From: CAIUVD01 sp044338255
GTDB lineage: Bacteria > Planctomycetota > UBA11346
Length of the DNA: 26,689 nt
NCBI GenBank assembly: GCA_044338255.1
Contig: JBIILZ010000051.1
Coordinates: 1-26,689 of the forward strand
Reading direction: 5' to 3'
Of this stretch, positions 14,084-22,988 are shown in pieces. Made by a program: the position numbers and the translations under genes. The first letter of the stretch is position 1. Each line of letters starts with the position of its first letter. Below the pieces are notes generated by a model. It was not told the origin of the DNA. It was given only the letters and a program-made list of their open reading frames with translations, and did not search any database.

Positions 14084-14253
14084 CCTAGGAGCCTGTCGGA
14101 GATAGGCGCCCGAGGATGGCGAAGGTATCGTGCGGCAGATCCAAGGCGGCAAGGCGGGCGGATAGCGAGAGCTATCTGACCGTTTTGCCAACGCCGGAGA
14201 TGCCGTACGAGACCGAGTCAGCCGACCAAGCCTATCTCCGACAGGCTCCTAGG
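14084..14253. mobile_element. MITE-like element with 23-bp perfect terminal inverted repeats
   Basis: The 170-bp element has left end CCTAGGAGCCTGTCGGAGAT (14084-14106 in full) and its exact reverse complement at 14231-14253. The ends sit in CTAG, so a TA or CTAG target duplication can be read. This would fit mobilisation by an IS630/Tc1-type transposase; the assignment is an inference. The interior has a small GATAGC/GCTATC hairpin (about 14161-14176) and no usable ORF. It lies in the nusG-rplK leader of the ribosomal/RNA polymerase operon. Confidence 0.75.
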
Positions 14254-14304
14254 GTCCAGGGGGCGGAGCCGCCCTGGTCAAGCGTCAGCGCGAAGGGGTA
14301 GCCC

Positions 14305-14402
14305 GAAGGGGCCGACGTCCGCAGGGCCGATACAATCCGTCGCGTGCAGGTGCGCAGCACCGAACCCGTCGGTTGATCGGCCCGGAGGTCGTCGGCCCCT
14401 TC
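14305..14402 (-). other. Long imperfect hairpin directly after nusG
   Basis: Arms 14305-14331 and 14376-14402 pair at 24 of 27 positions around a 44-nt loop. On the minus strand the first arm begins 2 nt after the nusG stop. There is no U-tract. It probably marks the 3' end or a processing point of the secE-nusG message before the separately controlled rplK leader. A further GC-rich stem CCAGGGGGCGG/CCGCCCTGG lies at about 14256-14277 beside the MITE-like element. Confidence 0.6.
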
Positions 14403-14404
14403 GA

Positions 14405-14947
14405 CTAAACAGCCGACTCGACTTGCCAGACTTCCAATTCGACTGGCGTCTGCCGGCCGAAAACCGTGATGAGCACCTTGAGGATACCCTTGCTGGCATT
14501 GATTTCGCCAACGACGCCCTCCATGCCGGCGAAGGTACCTTCTTTGACCTTCACGCGGTCATCGAGCTTGTACGGCACCTGGACCAGCTCTTTACGCTGC
14601 TCGTCCGGGGTTGGGGCGGTGGCAATACGGATGATGCGCTCGGACTCATCGTTGGTCAGCGGATCAGGGTTGCGCGGATCGGCGCCAAGGAAGCCCGTAA
14701 CGCCATCGACATCATTGATAGTTTCGATGAGATCGTTGTTGAGCTCCATCTCGACATAGATGTACCCGGGGTACAGCTTGCGCTCGGTGGTGACCTTTTT
14801 GCCGCGCTTCAGTTCGGTGACGCGCTCGGCGGGGATCAGCATCTGCCCAACCAGCGACATCAGGCTTTTGACCCGCAACTGCACCATGATCTGGTCACGG
14901 ATGCCATTTTCACGGCCGGAAACAGCCTTCAGAACGTACCAGCGCAT
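14405..14947 (-). CDS. nusG: Transcription termination/antitermination factor NusG
   Basis: A 180-residue NusG, which binds RNA polymerase beta' through its NGN domain and couples it to ribosomes or Rho. The NGN domain (residues 1 to about 115) shows RWYVLKAVSGRENGIRDQIM, the ERKLYPGYIYVEMEL core and VTGFLGADPRNPDPLTNDE. The KOW domain (about 127-170) shows DDRVKVKEGTFAGMEGVVGE and GRQTPVELE. The start overlaps the secE stop (ATGA at 14945-14948 on the complementary strand), so translation is coupled. A long hairpin follows the stop. Confidence 0.98.
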   Translation of the reverse strand: MRWYVLKAVSGRENGIRDQIMVQLRVKSLMSLVGQMLIPAERVTELKRGKKVTTERKLYPGYIYVEMELNNDLIETINDVDGVTGFLGADPRNPDPLTNDESERIIRIATAPTPDEQRKELVQVPYKLDDRVKVKEGTFAGMEGVVGEINASKGILKVLITVFGRQTPVELEVWQVESAV

Positions 14948-15357
14948 CAGAAATGTCCTCCAAGTTTACGTACATGATCAAGGAGCCAGAGGATCAGGAT
15001 ATCCATGCCGAAGATGATTGCCGAGAGGACCACGATGGTGATCGCGATGACCACGGTGCTCTTCCACAGGGTGTCGGTCTTCGGCCATTCGACGCGCACC
15101 ATCTCGTGCTCGACGTCGATCAGGAAATCGACGGACTTCTTATGGAAGCCAATCGCGATCAGGGCACTGAGCATGGCAGCCAGCGACAGTACCGCGAAGA
15201 CGATGGCGATCGCCAGCTGACGGGTGCTCGCCTCACCGCCCTGGCGGTAGGCTTCGAAGCGGGCGTAGCCACCATTGAACGCCAGATCGGCGCCGATGAC
15301 GGCAGCCAAGATCAGCGAAACGATGCGGATAACCCGCCCTTGCGGCCATTTGTACAT
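14947..15357 (-). CDS. secE: Preprotein translocase subunit SecE
   Basis: SecE clamps SecY in the Sec translocon of the inner membrane. ATG at 15355-15357 gives 136 residues; a TTG four codons earlier is the alternative, and neither has a strong ribosome binding site. Three membrane segments are predicted (about residues 9-29, 47-70 and 100-128). The diagnostic SecE segment is VEHEMVRVEWPKTDTLWKST, just before the last helix. Many SecE proteins have one helix; the three-helix form resembles that of E. coli. It ends in an ATGA overlap with nusG. Confidence 0.95.
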   Translation of the reverse strand: MYKWPQGRVIRIVSLILAAVIGADLAFNGGYARFEAYRQGGEASTRQLAIAIVFAVLSLAAMLSALIAIGFHKKSVDFLIDVEHEMVRVEWPKTDTLWKSTVVIAITIVVLSAIIFGMDILILWLLDHVRKLGGHF

Positions 15358-15404
15358 ACTGCAATCCAACTGGGGGTTTCCCCGCGGTTATGAGCCACAA
15401 CCGA

Positions 15405-15461
15405 AAGGTCCAGTCGCGCTCGGACGCCCTCGTTAAGAGGGCTCGAACGTGACCGGACCTT
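15405..15461 (-). other. Stem-loop between tRNA-Trp and secE
   Basis: Outer arms AAGGTCC (15405-15411) and GGACCTT (15455-15461) enclose an inner 6-bp stem GCCCTC/GAGGGC (15426-15431 with 15437-15442, 5-nt loop). On the minus strand it is followed by only a short TTT. It may separate tRNA-Trp processing from the secE message or act as a weak attenuator. Confidence 0.45.
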
Positions 15462-15479
15462 ACCATCGCGGCTCGAATG

Positions 15480-15555
15480 TGGCACGGGAGGAGGGATTTG
15501 AACCCCCGACCGGCGGATTTGGAATCCGCTGCTCTACCAGCTGAGCTACCCCCGT
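15480..15555 (-). tRNA. tRNA-Trp (anticodon CCA)
   Basis: A 76-nt tRNA with encoded 3' CCA (15480-15482) and discriminator G. The acceptor ACGGGGG pairs with CTCCCGT (one G-U). The anticodon stem GCGGA/TCCGC closes the loop TTCCAAA, giving anticodon CCA. D-arm AGCTCAGCTGGTAGAGC and T-loop TTCAAAT are standard. It sits between rpmG and secE on the same strand, a position common in bacteria. Confidence 0.96.
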
Positions 15556-15593
15556 ATGTCGCCGACGCATGCTTGGCAGCGTCACTTCCCCGG

Positions 15594-15627
15594 GTCGGGC
15601 TGGCGCCCATACGAGCGCCGGCCCGAC
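15594..15627 (-). other. 13-bp stem-loop after rpmG
   Basis: Arms 15594-15606 and 15615-15627 pair over 13 positions (one G-U) with an 8-nt loop, 14 nt after the rpmG stop. There is no U-tract, matching the other junction hairpins in this block. Processing or 3'-end stabilisation is the likely role. Confidence 0.55.
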
Positions 15628-15641
15628 TGAGGACGGATCGA

Positions 15642-15803
15642 TTACTTACGCTTCTTCTCTTTGTGCAAGGTGTGCTTGCGCAGCTTCGGGTTGTACTTTT
15701 TCAGTTCCAGCTTGGGCGAGGTCTTCGCACGGCTGGTGAAATAGTTGATGTCGCCCGATTCCGAGCAGACCATCATCACGTATTCGCGTTTATCCTTGGC
15801 CAT
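15642..15803 (-). CDS. rpmG: 50S ribosomal protein L33
   Basis: A 53-residue L33, a small protein near the E site of the 50S subunit. It is read from ATG at 15801-15803 to TAA at 15642-15644. The sequence begins MAKDKREYVMMVCSESGD, then INYFTSRAKTSPKLELKKYN and PKLRKHTLHKEKKRK; LELKKYNPxLRKH is the family hallmark. Only one Cys (residue 13) remains, so the zinc-binding four-Cys form is not intact and this is a zinc-independent type. AAGGA lies 7 nt upstream of the start. It sits between tuf and tRNA-Trp, the usual order. Confidence 0.96.
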   Translation of the reverse strand: MAKDKREYVMMVCSESGDINYFTSRAKTSPKLELKKYNPKLRKHTLHKEKKRK

Positions 15804-15914
15804 TGGGCATTCCTTTTACAAACAGAGAAGCTTTTCGCTCTCGTTTAACTAACTGATGAACTAGCTGTTGAACTGAACCGGGCGAGCAAAACCGCACGTC
15901 GTTTCCAGAGACGG

Positions 15915-15946
15915 AAAAACCGGCCCGGGTTGCCCCAGGGCCGGTT
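15915..15946 (-). terminator. Rho-independent terminator of tuf
   Basis: On the minus strand, AACCGGCCC (15938-15946) pairs with GGGCCGGTT (15918-15926), with three further GGG/CCC pairs inside, and TTTTTCC follows. It starts 12 nt after the tuf stop. It probably ends most tuf transcripts, so rpmG and later genes would need read-through or their own promoter in 15804-15914, where I see no clear hexamers. Confidence 0.8.
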
Positions 15947-15958
15947 CCTCCGCTACGA

Positions 15959-17161
<1,203 letters not shown>

Positions 17162-17225
17162 GTTGAGGCTCCGAGCGGAAGGCACCACCGAGGTGGTACC
17201 GGTTAGACTGGGTGCGGGAGGAGAT

Positions 17226-17301
<76 letters not shown>

Positions 17302-17357
17302 ATCGAACCGCCCGTTCCAGGGAGGGATGATGATGATAAAAAAAGACGACCGTCGCA

Positions 17358-17431
17358 TGGAGCGGGTGAAGGGAATCGAACCCTCGCATTCAGCTTGGAA
17401 GGCTGCTGCTCTACCGTTGAGCTACACCCGC
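17358..17431 (-). tRNA. tRNA-Gly (anticodon TCC)
   Basis: A 74-nt tRNA with encoded CCA (17358-17360) and discriminator T. The acceptor GCGGGTG pairs with TTCACCC-type sequence ending CACCCGC. The anticodon loop CTTCCAA gives TCC. It is the third of four tandem tRNAs upstream of tuf. Confidence 0.95.
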
Positions 17432-17470
17432 GTTTAAGCGCGTTTGCACGACTACGGCACAGGGCTCATA

Positions 17471-17500
17471 CTGATGGCACGTGGTGAGACGTGCCATCAG
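17471..17500 (-). other. 12-bp perfect stem-loop between tRNA-Tyr and tRNA-Gly
   Basis: CTGATGGCACGT (17471-17482) pairs perfectly with ACGTGCCATCAG (17489-17500) around a 6-nt loop. It starts 9 nt after tRNA-Tyr on the minus strand and has no U-tract. It is probably a processing signal in the polycistronic tRNA precursor. Confidence 0.6.
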
Positions 17501-17509
17501 GTCGGAGTA

Positions 17510-17596
17510 TGGTGGGCAGAGAAGGACTCGAACCTTCGAAGTCGTAAAGACAGCAGATTTACAGTCTGCCCCGTTTGGCCACTTCGGTATCTACCC
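17510..17596 (-). tRNA. tRNA-Tyr (anticodon GTA)
   Basis: An 87-nt class II tRNA with encoded CCA (17510-17512) and discriminator A. The acceptor GGGTAGA pairs with TCTGCCC (one G-U). The anticodon stem CAGAC/.TCTG encloses a loop with GTA. The long variable arm (about GCTGTCTTTACGACTTCG) and T-loop TTCGAGT are typical. Confidence 0.95.
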
Positions 17597-17674
17597 AAGT
17601 CACCCGACTTATGCGCCCGTGCGCGACGATCTCGATTGTCTAAAGAGCGAGCTAACTGAATCAGACTACAAACG

Positions 17675-17706
17675 AACCACAAGCTAACCACAAGCTAACC
17701 ACAAAC
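17675..17706. repeat. 11-bp tandem repeat in a tRNA spacer
   Basis: The unit AACCACAAGCT occurs at 17675-17685 and 17686-17696, with a partial third copy after. It lies between tRNA-Thr(TGT) and tRNA-Tyr, probably a replication-slippage product with no obvious function. Confidence 0.6.
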
Positions 17707-17721
17707 TCTCAGGTGCCATCA

Positions 17722-17797
17722 TGGAGCCACCTGCCGGAGTCGAACCGGCGACCTACGGTTTACAAAACCGTAGCTCTACCAACTGAGCTAAGGTGGC
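17722..17797 (-). tRNA. tRNA-Thr (anticodon TGT)
   Basis: A 76-nt tRNA with encoded CCA (17722-17724) and discriminator T. The acceptor GCCACCT pairs perfectly with AGGTGGC. The anticodon stem ACGGT/ACCGT closes a loop TTTGTAA, giving TGT. It is the first gene of the tRNA-tuf unit, 46 nt downstream of a good promoter. Confidence 0.96.
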
Positions 17798-17843
17798 ACA
17801 GCTGGACACGACAACCCCCCTACCGGTTTCGGAAGGGACGGGG

Positions 17844-17871
17844 ACGATAGAAACGACCCCCTGGGTGTCAA
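17844..17871 (-). promoter_or_regulatory. Sigma-70-type promoter of the tRNA-tuf unit
   Basis: On the minus strand a perfect -35 TTGACA (17866-17871) is followed, after a 16-nt spacer, by TATCGT (17844-17849) as a moderate -10. The predicted start near 17837 is about 40 nt before the first tRNA-Thr. A GC-rich stretch (CGTCCCCGTCCC-like) follows the -10 and may act as a stringent-type discriminator. This is the clearest promoter in the window. Confidence 0.7.
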
Positions 17872-17954
17872 CAGGTTACCGAGAATTTCCCAATCAGCCT
17901 GCGGGCCGCCGTGCGACAGTGCCATAAGCCCCTGTCGCAACGACGCCGAAAAAA

Positions 17955-19214
17955 TCACAACGCGAGCTGGCCGATCGGCGGCAGAGTGCCGACCAAAGGC
18001 TTCAGATACGGCACCAGCTCCTCGACGAGCACATCGTTGCCAGCCGCATTGAGGTACTCCCGGGGCATCGGCCGCGTATCCTTAGCCACGGTCGGCAAAG
18101 GAGTAACGAAGGTTTTGATGGCATAGGTCGGGCCGTTGACGCGACGGAAGGCAATCGATCCCGAGCGCGTACCGGCCACCGCCGCCGCCACCGCCGCCGT
18201 GCCGGCGAGCCGGGCTTCCGCCGCGTCGGTCTCGCTGACCACACCGGGGAAGCAGCGCTGCAGGTAGCCGAAGGTATCAGCGCGCACGCGATGCTTCTTA
18301 CCCGCCCAGGTGTTCGCGAGGTGCTTCTTGAGCACGTCGGCGAGGAAATCGCCCAAGGCTCCCGAGCCCGAGAGCTGGGCATTGCCATGGCTGTCGACCT
18401 CGCGCTCCTTGCCGGTGGCGCTGTAATCCATCACGTCCGTGCCGCCGGGGCCATGGATGCCTTCGGAGACCGCCACCACGCAGCGCCCGAGCTTGCGGTA
18501 CACCGCCTCGACATCGGCGCAGAAGGCGCTCAACGAGAAGTCTGCTTCCGGGCAGTAGATGAGATGCGGGCCATCGCCGGGGAACTGCCGCGCGAGCACC
18601 GAGGCCGCCGTCAACCAGCCGGCATTGCGACCCATGACGATGTTGATTTTGATCCCTGACAGCGAGCGATTATCGAGATTGTCGCCCATGAACGCCTGGG
18701 TCACGAACTTCGCCGCCGAGCCGAAACCAGGGCAGTGATCGGTGACGCGCAGATCGTTGTCGATGGTCTTCGGGCAGTGGAAGCAGGTCAGGTCGTACTT
18801 CTCCGCGATCGCCAATTCGTTGATGATATTGGTCGTTTCAGCGGTGTCGTTGCCGCCGATGTAGAAGAAATAGCGTACGCCGAGTTCCTTGAAACGCGCG
18901 AAGATGCGCTTGCCGTCCTCAGGCGTGGCCTTGTGCCGGACCGACTTCAACGCCGCCGAGGGCGTGCCCGCGACGAGCTCAAGGTTGGCGTGGCTCTCAT
19001 TAGCGAAATCGTGGAATTTCCCATCCATGATGCCCTGGATGCCGTGGATCGCCCCGAACACCTTGGTGAACACCTGCGGCTGCGCGAGACAGGCTTGGAC
19101 GACGCCGATGAGGGTTTGATTGATGACCGCGGTCGGGCCACCGGACTGACCGATGATGACCGCACCTTGAACAGGTGTAAAAGCAGGCGTAAAAGCAGGC
19201 GTAACGTCAGACAT
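17955..19214 (-). CDS. pfp: Pyrophosphate-dependent 6-phosphofructokinase
   Basis: Interconverts fructose 6-phosphate and fructose 1,6-bisphosphate using PPi, a reversible glycolytic step in the cytoplasm. The 419-residue protein shows the PFK fold: GQSGGPTAVINQTLIG near the N-terminus, YFFYIGGNDTAETTNIINEL, PKTIDNDL with the catalytic Asp pair, and VMGRNAGWLTAAS for substrate binding. The Asp in GGND and the Lys in PKTIDND, in place of Gly residues of ATP-type enzymes, point to PPi use. The N-terminus carries a TPAFTPAFTP repeat from a 12-bp DNA duplication (19177-19200). ATG has AAGGAG 5 nt upstream. It lies 50 nt after the AttH-like gene on the same strand and may be co-transcribed. Confidence 0.93.
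   Translation of the reverse strand: MSDVTPAFTPAFTPVQGAVIIGQSGGPTAVINQTLIGVVQACLAQPQVFTKVFGAIHGIQGIMDGKFHDFANESHANLELVAGTPSAALKSVRHKATPEDGKRIFARFKELGVRYFFYIGGNDTAETTNIINELAIAEKYDLTCFHCPKTIDNDLRVTDHCPGFGSAAKFVTQAFMGDNLDNRSLSGIKINIVMGRNAGWLTAASVLARQFPGDGPHLIYCPEADFSLSAFCADVEAVYRKLGRCVVAVSEGIHGPGGTDVMDYSATGKEREVDSHGNAQLSGSGALGDFLADVLKKHLANTWAGKKHRVRADTFGYLQRCFPGVVSETDAAEARLAGTAAVAAAVAGTRSGSIAFRRVNGPTYAIKTFVTPLPTVAKDTRPMPREYLNAAGNDVLVEELVPYLKPLVGTLPPIGQLAL
19177..19200. repeat. 12-bp tandem duplication in the pfp 5' end
   Basis: GTAAAAGCAGGC occurs twice in a row (19177-19188 and 19189-19200), followed by GTAACG. In frame it encodes AFTP twice at the N-terminus of the phosphofructokinase, ahead of the conserved fold, so copy number changes would probably be tolerated. 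Confidence 0.8.
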
Positions 19215-19264
19215 AGGAACTCCTTCGTGAGCGCCTGAAGGTGGCGCTGAGCACGAATCGTCAA

Positions 19265-20425
19265 CTACTTGCTGACCTCTGCTCGGCTACCGTACCCCGC
19301 CAGCTCAACGTAGCCGACCCCGCCGACGCTGCCCGACACCGTCACCGCCCCCTCCCAATAGCGCACGCTGAGGTTCAATTCCTGATCCGCCAGCCGGGGA
19401 ACGATCTGCAGATCGAGATCCGCTGCCCGCAGATGCCAGCCGGCGGGATAGGTGACGCCGCTGGCGCTGGTCCACTGCCCGGTCGAGGTGAGGGACACCT
19501 CCGCCGCCGTCAGGGAGCGGACCGTGCCATCGACCGCCACCAGGCTGCCGCTGCTGAACTCGGTGGCACTGCCGTCGGGGCGCCGCAAGCGATAGAACAT
19601 CAACTCGCGACCATCCGCCAATTGCAACGCGAACCAGTCCCAACCAACGACCCCCGGGGCCAGGGCACTGGTCGACCACTCGCGGTCCATCCAACTGTTG
19701 CCGGTGAGCGCCCAGCGCTGCTCGCCAAGCCGCAGCGTGCCGGTGGTCGGCATGCGCGTGAAGCTGTAGTAATAACTCGCCGCCCCGGCGGCGGCATCCT
19801 TGCGGCTCAGACCGCGGTCGCCCTGCAGCACCACCGGCTTGCCCAAGTCCAGCCGCAGATCGAGGGCGACTTCCGGCGTCTCGGCGTGGATGCGCCACGG
19901 CCCGCCGCCGCTGGCTTCCCAGCCATCGCAGTGGATGCGCATGGAGTTACGCATGGAGTTACCCACGGAGTCGCCGCCGGCCCCGGCCAGACCCAGGGCA
20001 CCGCGCGCTGAACGCTCGAAGGCATAGAATTTTTTGCCGGCGATATCGCTGATGGTCAGATGCGCCAACCACGTCTCGGAGGTCGCCCACGCCGAGGCGC
20101 GCGGCACCACCGTCGGCGCCAGCGCAAAGCGGAAGATGGTGAATTGGTAGCCGAAGGCCCGCCCATCGGCGGTGGCCAGATTGCCCGTCCAATACCACCA
20201 TTCCGTACGGTAGTCGGGGTGCGCGCCATGATCAGCGGGGAAGCTGAACGGGCGCGGCTCGGTCACCGTCGTAAAACCATCGGCCGCGAGACCGAGCACC
20301 GAAGTGATCGGCGTCGGCGCCAGCGCCGAAGACGGTGTCGATGACGATGACGATGACGGTGGAGCTTCGCCGCAGCCGCTGAGCAGGACCAGCAGTACCA
20401 GCAGCCAGGTGGATTTAATCGGCAT
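19265..20425 (-). CDS. AttH/CrtC-like lipocalin-fold lipoprotein
   Basis: A 386-residue predicted lipoprotein. ATG at 20423-20425 has GGAGG 6 nt upstream and opens a lipoprotein signal: MPIKSTWLLVLLVLLSGCGE, lipobox LSGC with Cys at about residue 18, followed by a Ser/Pro-rich linker. The mature part matches the AttH / carotenoid 1,2-hydratase-like family: TEWWYWTGNLATADGRAFGY with QFTIFRF early, and GNSWMDREWSTSALAPGVVG with WDWFALQLADGRELMFYRLR in the middle. In Agrobacterium, attH sits with attEFG, which encode an ABC transporter; the same arrangement is seen here (ATPase, permease, this gene), with an 11-nt overlap with the permease. The substrate is unknown. Carotenoid hydration is unlikely since no carotenoid genes are nearby. 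Confidence 0.85.
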   Translation of the reverse strand: MPIKSTWLLVLLVLLSGCGEAPPSSSSSSTPSSALAPTPITSVLGLAADGFTTVTEPRPFSFPADHGAHPDYRTEWWYWTGNLATADGRAFGYQFTIFRFALAPTVVPRASAWATSETWLAHLTISDIAGKKFYAFERSARGALGLAGAGGDSVGNSMRNSMRIHCDGWEASGGGPWRIHAETPEVALDLRLDLGKPVVLQGDRGLSRKDAAAGAASYYYSFTRMPTTGTLRLGEQRWALTGNSWMDREWSTSALAPGVVGWDWFALQLADGRELMFYRLRRPDGSATEFSSGSLVAVDGTVRSLTAAEVSLTSTGQWTSASGVTYPAGWHLRAADLDLQIVPRLADQELNLSVRYWEGAVTVSGSVGGVGYVELAGYGSRAEVSK

Positions 20426-22988
20426 GGAGGGCCTCCGCCAAAGGTCGCCGGCTGGCACGCCACGCGGGGAAGAAGCCGGCGATGACGGCGGCGAACATCG
20501 CCAGCGCCACGGTCAGCAGCAGTTGCCAGCCATCGATGGCGAGGTCCATCGACCAGCCGAAGGAACGGCGGTTGATGACGTGCGTCAGCCCGGCTGCCAA
20601 GGCGATGCCCATGGGCATCGCCAGCAGCCCCGCTGCCGCACCGGTGAACAGGCACTCGCCGATCGCCAGACCGATGACTTCGTTAGGAGTCACGCCGCAG
20701 GCGCGCAAGCGGGCGGTGGTCCGCGCGCGTTCGATCTGCACCGCCGCCAAGGCCGCGATCAGCCCCAGCACCGCCACTCCCGCCGCCAGCCAGCGGATCA
20801 CCGAGGTGATGGCGAAGGTCCGGTCGAACACCGTCAGCGAGGCCTGGGTCAAGGCGCGATTGGAAGTGATGGACAAGGGCACGTCGCCCGCCGCTAGGCG
20901 CAAGCGCCCGGCCAGCTCGTCGGCGCTGACCCCGGGCGCGGCGTTCACCGCCAGGGCGGTCGCCGAATCATCCGCGAACCATTTCTGGTAGTACTGGCGA
21001 TGGAGGTACACGGCCCCGGCATCGCTGCTGTAATCGACAACCACGGCGGCGATCTTCAGGCGTTGCCGGCCGGCGGGAGTGAGCAGGGTCAGCTCTTGAC
21101 CGACGAAAACCTGGCGATGGGTAGAGAAGGGCTCGGTGACGAACACCGACCCGGCAGCAAACGCCGCCCACGCTGCGTCGCGCGCCGCTGGCGAGGGAAA
21201 CGCCGGCCGCGAGACAAAGGTCGTACGGCTTTCGTCCAGCGGGGTGAAGGTCGCCAAGGTCACGGCATCGCTGTCGCCATCAGGAAACTCGACGCTGATG
21301 ATCGCGTCGCGTTTGGTCACGACGCTGGCAATACCCGGCACCGCCAGCAAACGCTCGACCACCGTCGGCGCTAAGGGCGTCTCGCCCACCCGGGCGGCGA
21401 TCAGACGCGGTGCCGAAACATAAACATCTGAGGTCAGCGTCGTGGCCAGCCACGTGCTCAACGCCAGCCGGAACGAGCCGACCATGAGGGTCATGCCCAG
21501 CGCCGCCGCGCAGGCCACGCTCAGCGCGGCCACGGCGATGCCAGTACGCGAGAGATTCGCGCCCACCGCCCGGCTGGCGAGGGTCACGATCGGAAAATTT
21601 CGCCATGGCCACGCCAGCACCCGCACCAGCGGCACCAGTAGCACCGGCACCAACACCGCCGCCGCGATCAGGCCACAGCCCAGGCCTACGAAGCCGGCGT
21701 TGATCGTCGGCGGGAGAGCGAGGAGGATCAGCGCGCAGAGCCCGAACAATCCGCCCCCAGCGAGGGCCAGCCAGGGCAGAGACCGCCGCCAAGCGTGCTC
21801 GTGCTGGCTGATCACCGCCCCGAGGCGCGGAGCGCTGCGGGCGGCATCGAGGGCCGGCAGCCACGCCGCCAGCAGGGTCGCGCCCATCCCCAGCAGCAGG
21901 CCCTGGATGATGATCGCGGGCTCGACGGCGATCACCGGCTGGCCGATGTTGGCATAGAGATCGCCGATGGTGCGCGCCACCAGCTGGATCAGGACCTGGG
22001 CCAGAAGGGTGCCGAGGACCACGCCGAGCAGCGAGGCGATGATCCCAGCAGCGAGGGCCTCGCCCATGACCATGCCCAGGATCTGCCGCGGCGTCGCCCC
22101 GTGCGCACGCAGCCGTGCGAACAGCTCGCGCCGGCGCACGACCGCGAAGCTGGCGGTATTGGCGATCAGGAACATGCCCACCACCAGAGCGATCAGGCCG
22201 AGGGCATGGAGGTTGGTGTGAAAGGCCTCGGTCAACTGCCGCAGGCTGTCGCTGCGGCGGCTGGCGGGAACGATCTCGGCTCCGGCGGGCAGGGCGGCAC
22301 TGATCGCCGCCAACGCGGCGGTCGTGTCGGCTTCAGCCACGCGCACATCGAGGTAATCGATGCGTCCGTTGCGGCCGAGAAGCTCCTGGGCGGTGGCGAG
22401 GTCGCACAGCGCAAAACTCAGCTGACGGGCGACGGCATTGCCGTCCTCGGCGAGGATCGCAACGAGGGTCACCGACTGCGTCAACGAGCCATGGCGGATG
22501 CGAAAGGTCGCACCAGTGCTGAGCCCCAGATCATTGGCTGTCGCCCGGGTCAGGACCACGGTGTTGGGCTCGGTGAGCAGACGCCGCAAGGGAAAGGTCT
22601 GATCCTGGAGGACTTTCGGTGAAGCATCGCGAAACGGCGCCTCAGCGAAGGGATCGACGCCGAACAGGCGCAGGCTGCGCCCGGGCCGATCGACGACCGC
22701 GACCTCAGCCTCGACCACCGGCGCCACCGCCGCGCCCGCGGCCATCGCCGCCCGGCGGATGCCGGCATAGTCGCCTTCCGGCAGGCCGTGGCTGCCAGCG
22801 ACCACCTGATGGGTGGCATGGCCGATCAGGCCATCGAGGGATTCGGTGAAAGCCTGACGGGCGGCGGCATTGGCCAAGGCGATGGCCGTCGACACCGCCA
22901 CGCCGAGGGCGATGCCGATGATCGCCAGCAGTGCCAACATCGGGTGTCGCCGATGCGAACGCCAAGCGACGGTGGTCAACACGCTCAT
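20415..22988 (-). CDS. FtsX/MacB-type ABC transporter permease (AttFG-like)
   Basis: An 857-residue inner-membrane protein with two FtsX-like (ABC3) permease modules. The N-terminal anchor (LALLAIIGIALGVAVSTAIA) is followed by a periplasmic domain (about 40-250). The first helix bundle then follows (LGLIALVVGMFLIANTASFA, VVRRRELFARLRAHGATPRQ and the next helices), then central helices (about 390-450), a second periplasmic domain, and a C-terminal bundle with ERARTTARLRACGVTPNEVI. It probably corresponds to attF and attG fused. Such permeases pair with LolD/MacB-type ATPases in lipoprotein or peptide handling. It overlaps the ATPase gene by ATGA and the AttH-like gene by 11 nt, so all three are coupled. 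Confidence 0.92.
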   Translation of the reverse strand: MSVLTTVAWRSHRRHPMLALLAIIGIALGVAVSTAIALANAAARQAFTESLDGLIGHATHQVVAGSHGLPEGDYAGIRRAAMAAGAAVAPVVEAEVAVVDRPGRSLRLFGVDPFAEAPFRDASPKVLQDQTFPLRRLLTEPNTVVLTRATANDLGLSTGATFRIRHGSLTQSVTLVAILAEDGNAVARQLSFALCDLATAQELLGRNGRIDYLDVRVAEADTTAALAAISAALPAGAEIVPASRRSDSLRQLTEAFHTNLHALGLIALVVGMFLIANTASFAVVRRRELFARLRAHGATPRQILGMVMGEALAAGIIASLLGVVLGTLLAQVLIQLVARTIGDLYANIGQPVIAVEPAIIIQGLLLGMGATLLAAWLPALDAARSAPRLGAVISQHEHAWRRSLPWLALAGGGLFGLCALILLALPPTINAGFVGLGCGLIAAAVLVPVLLVPLVRVLAWPWRNFPIVTLASRAVGANLSRTGIAVAALSVACAAALGMTLMVGSFRLALSTWLATTLTSDVYVSAPRLIAARVGETPLAPTVVERLLAVPGIASVVTKRDAIISVEFPDGDSDAVTLATFTPLDESRTTFVSRPAFPSPAARDAAWAAFAAGSVFVTEPFSTHRQVFVGQELTLLTPAGRQRLKIAAVVVDYSSDAGAVYLHRQYYQKWFADDSATALAVNAAPGVSADELAGRLRLAAGDVPLSITSNRALTQASLTVFDRTFAITSVIRWLAAGVAVLGLIAALAAVQIERARTTARLRACGVTPNEVIGLAIGECLFTGAAAGLLAMPMGIALAAGLTHVINRRSFGWSMDLAIDGWQLLLTVALAMFAAVIAGFFPAWRASRRPLAEALHAD

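Noticed and set aside
17912..17939. 8-bp hairpin after pfp as a terminator
   Set aside because: On the minus strand the T-run lies before the stem, not after it, so it does not fit an intrinsic terminator for pfp.
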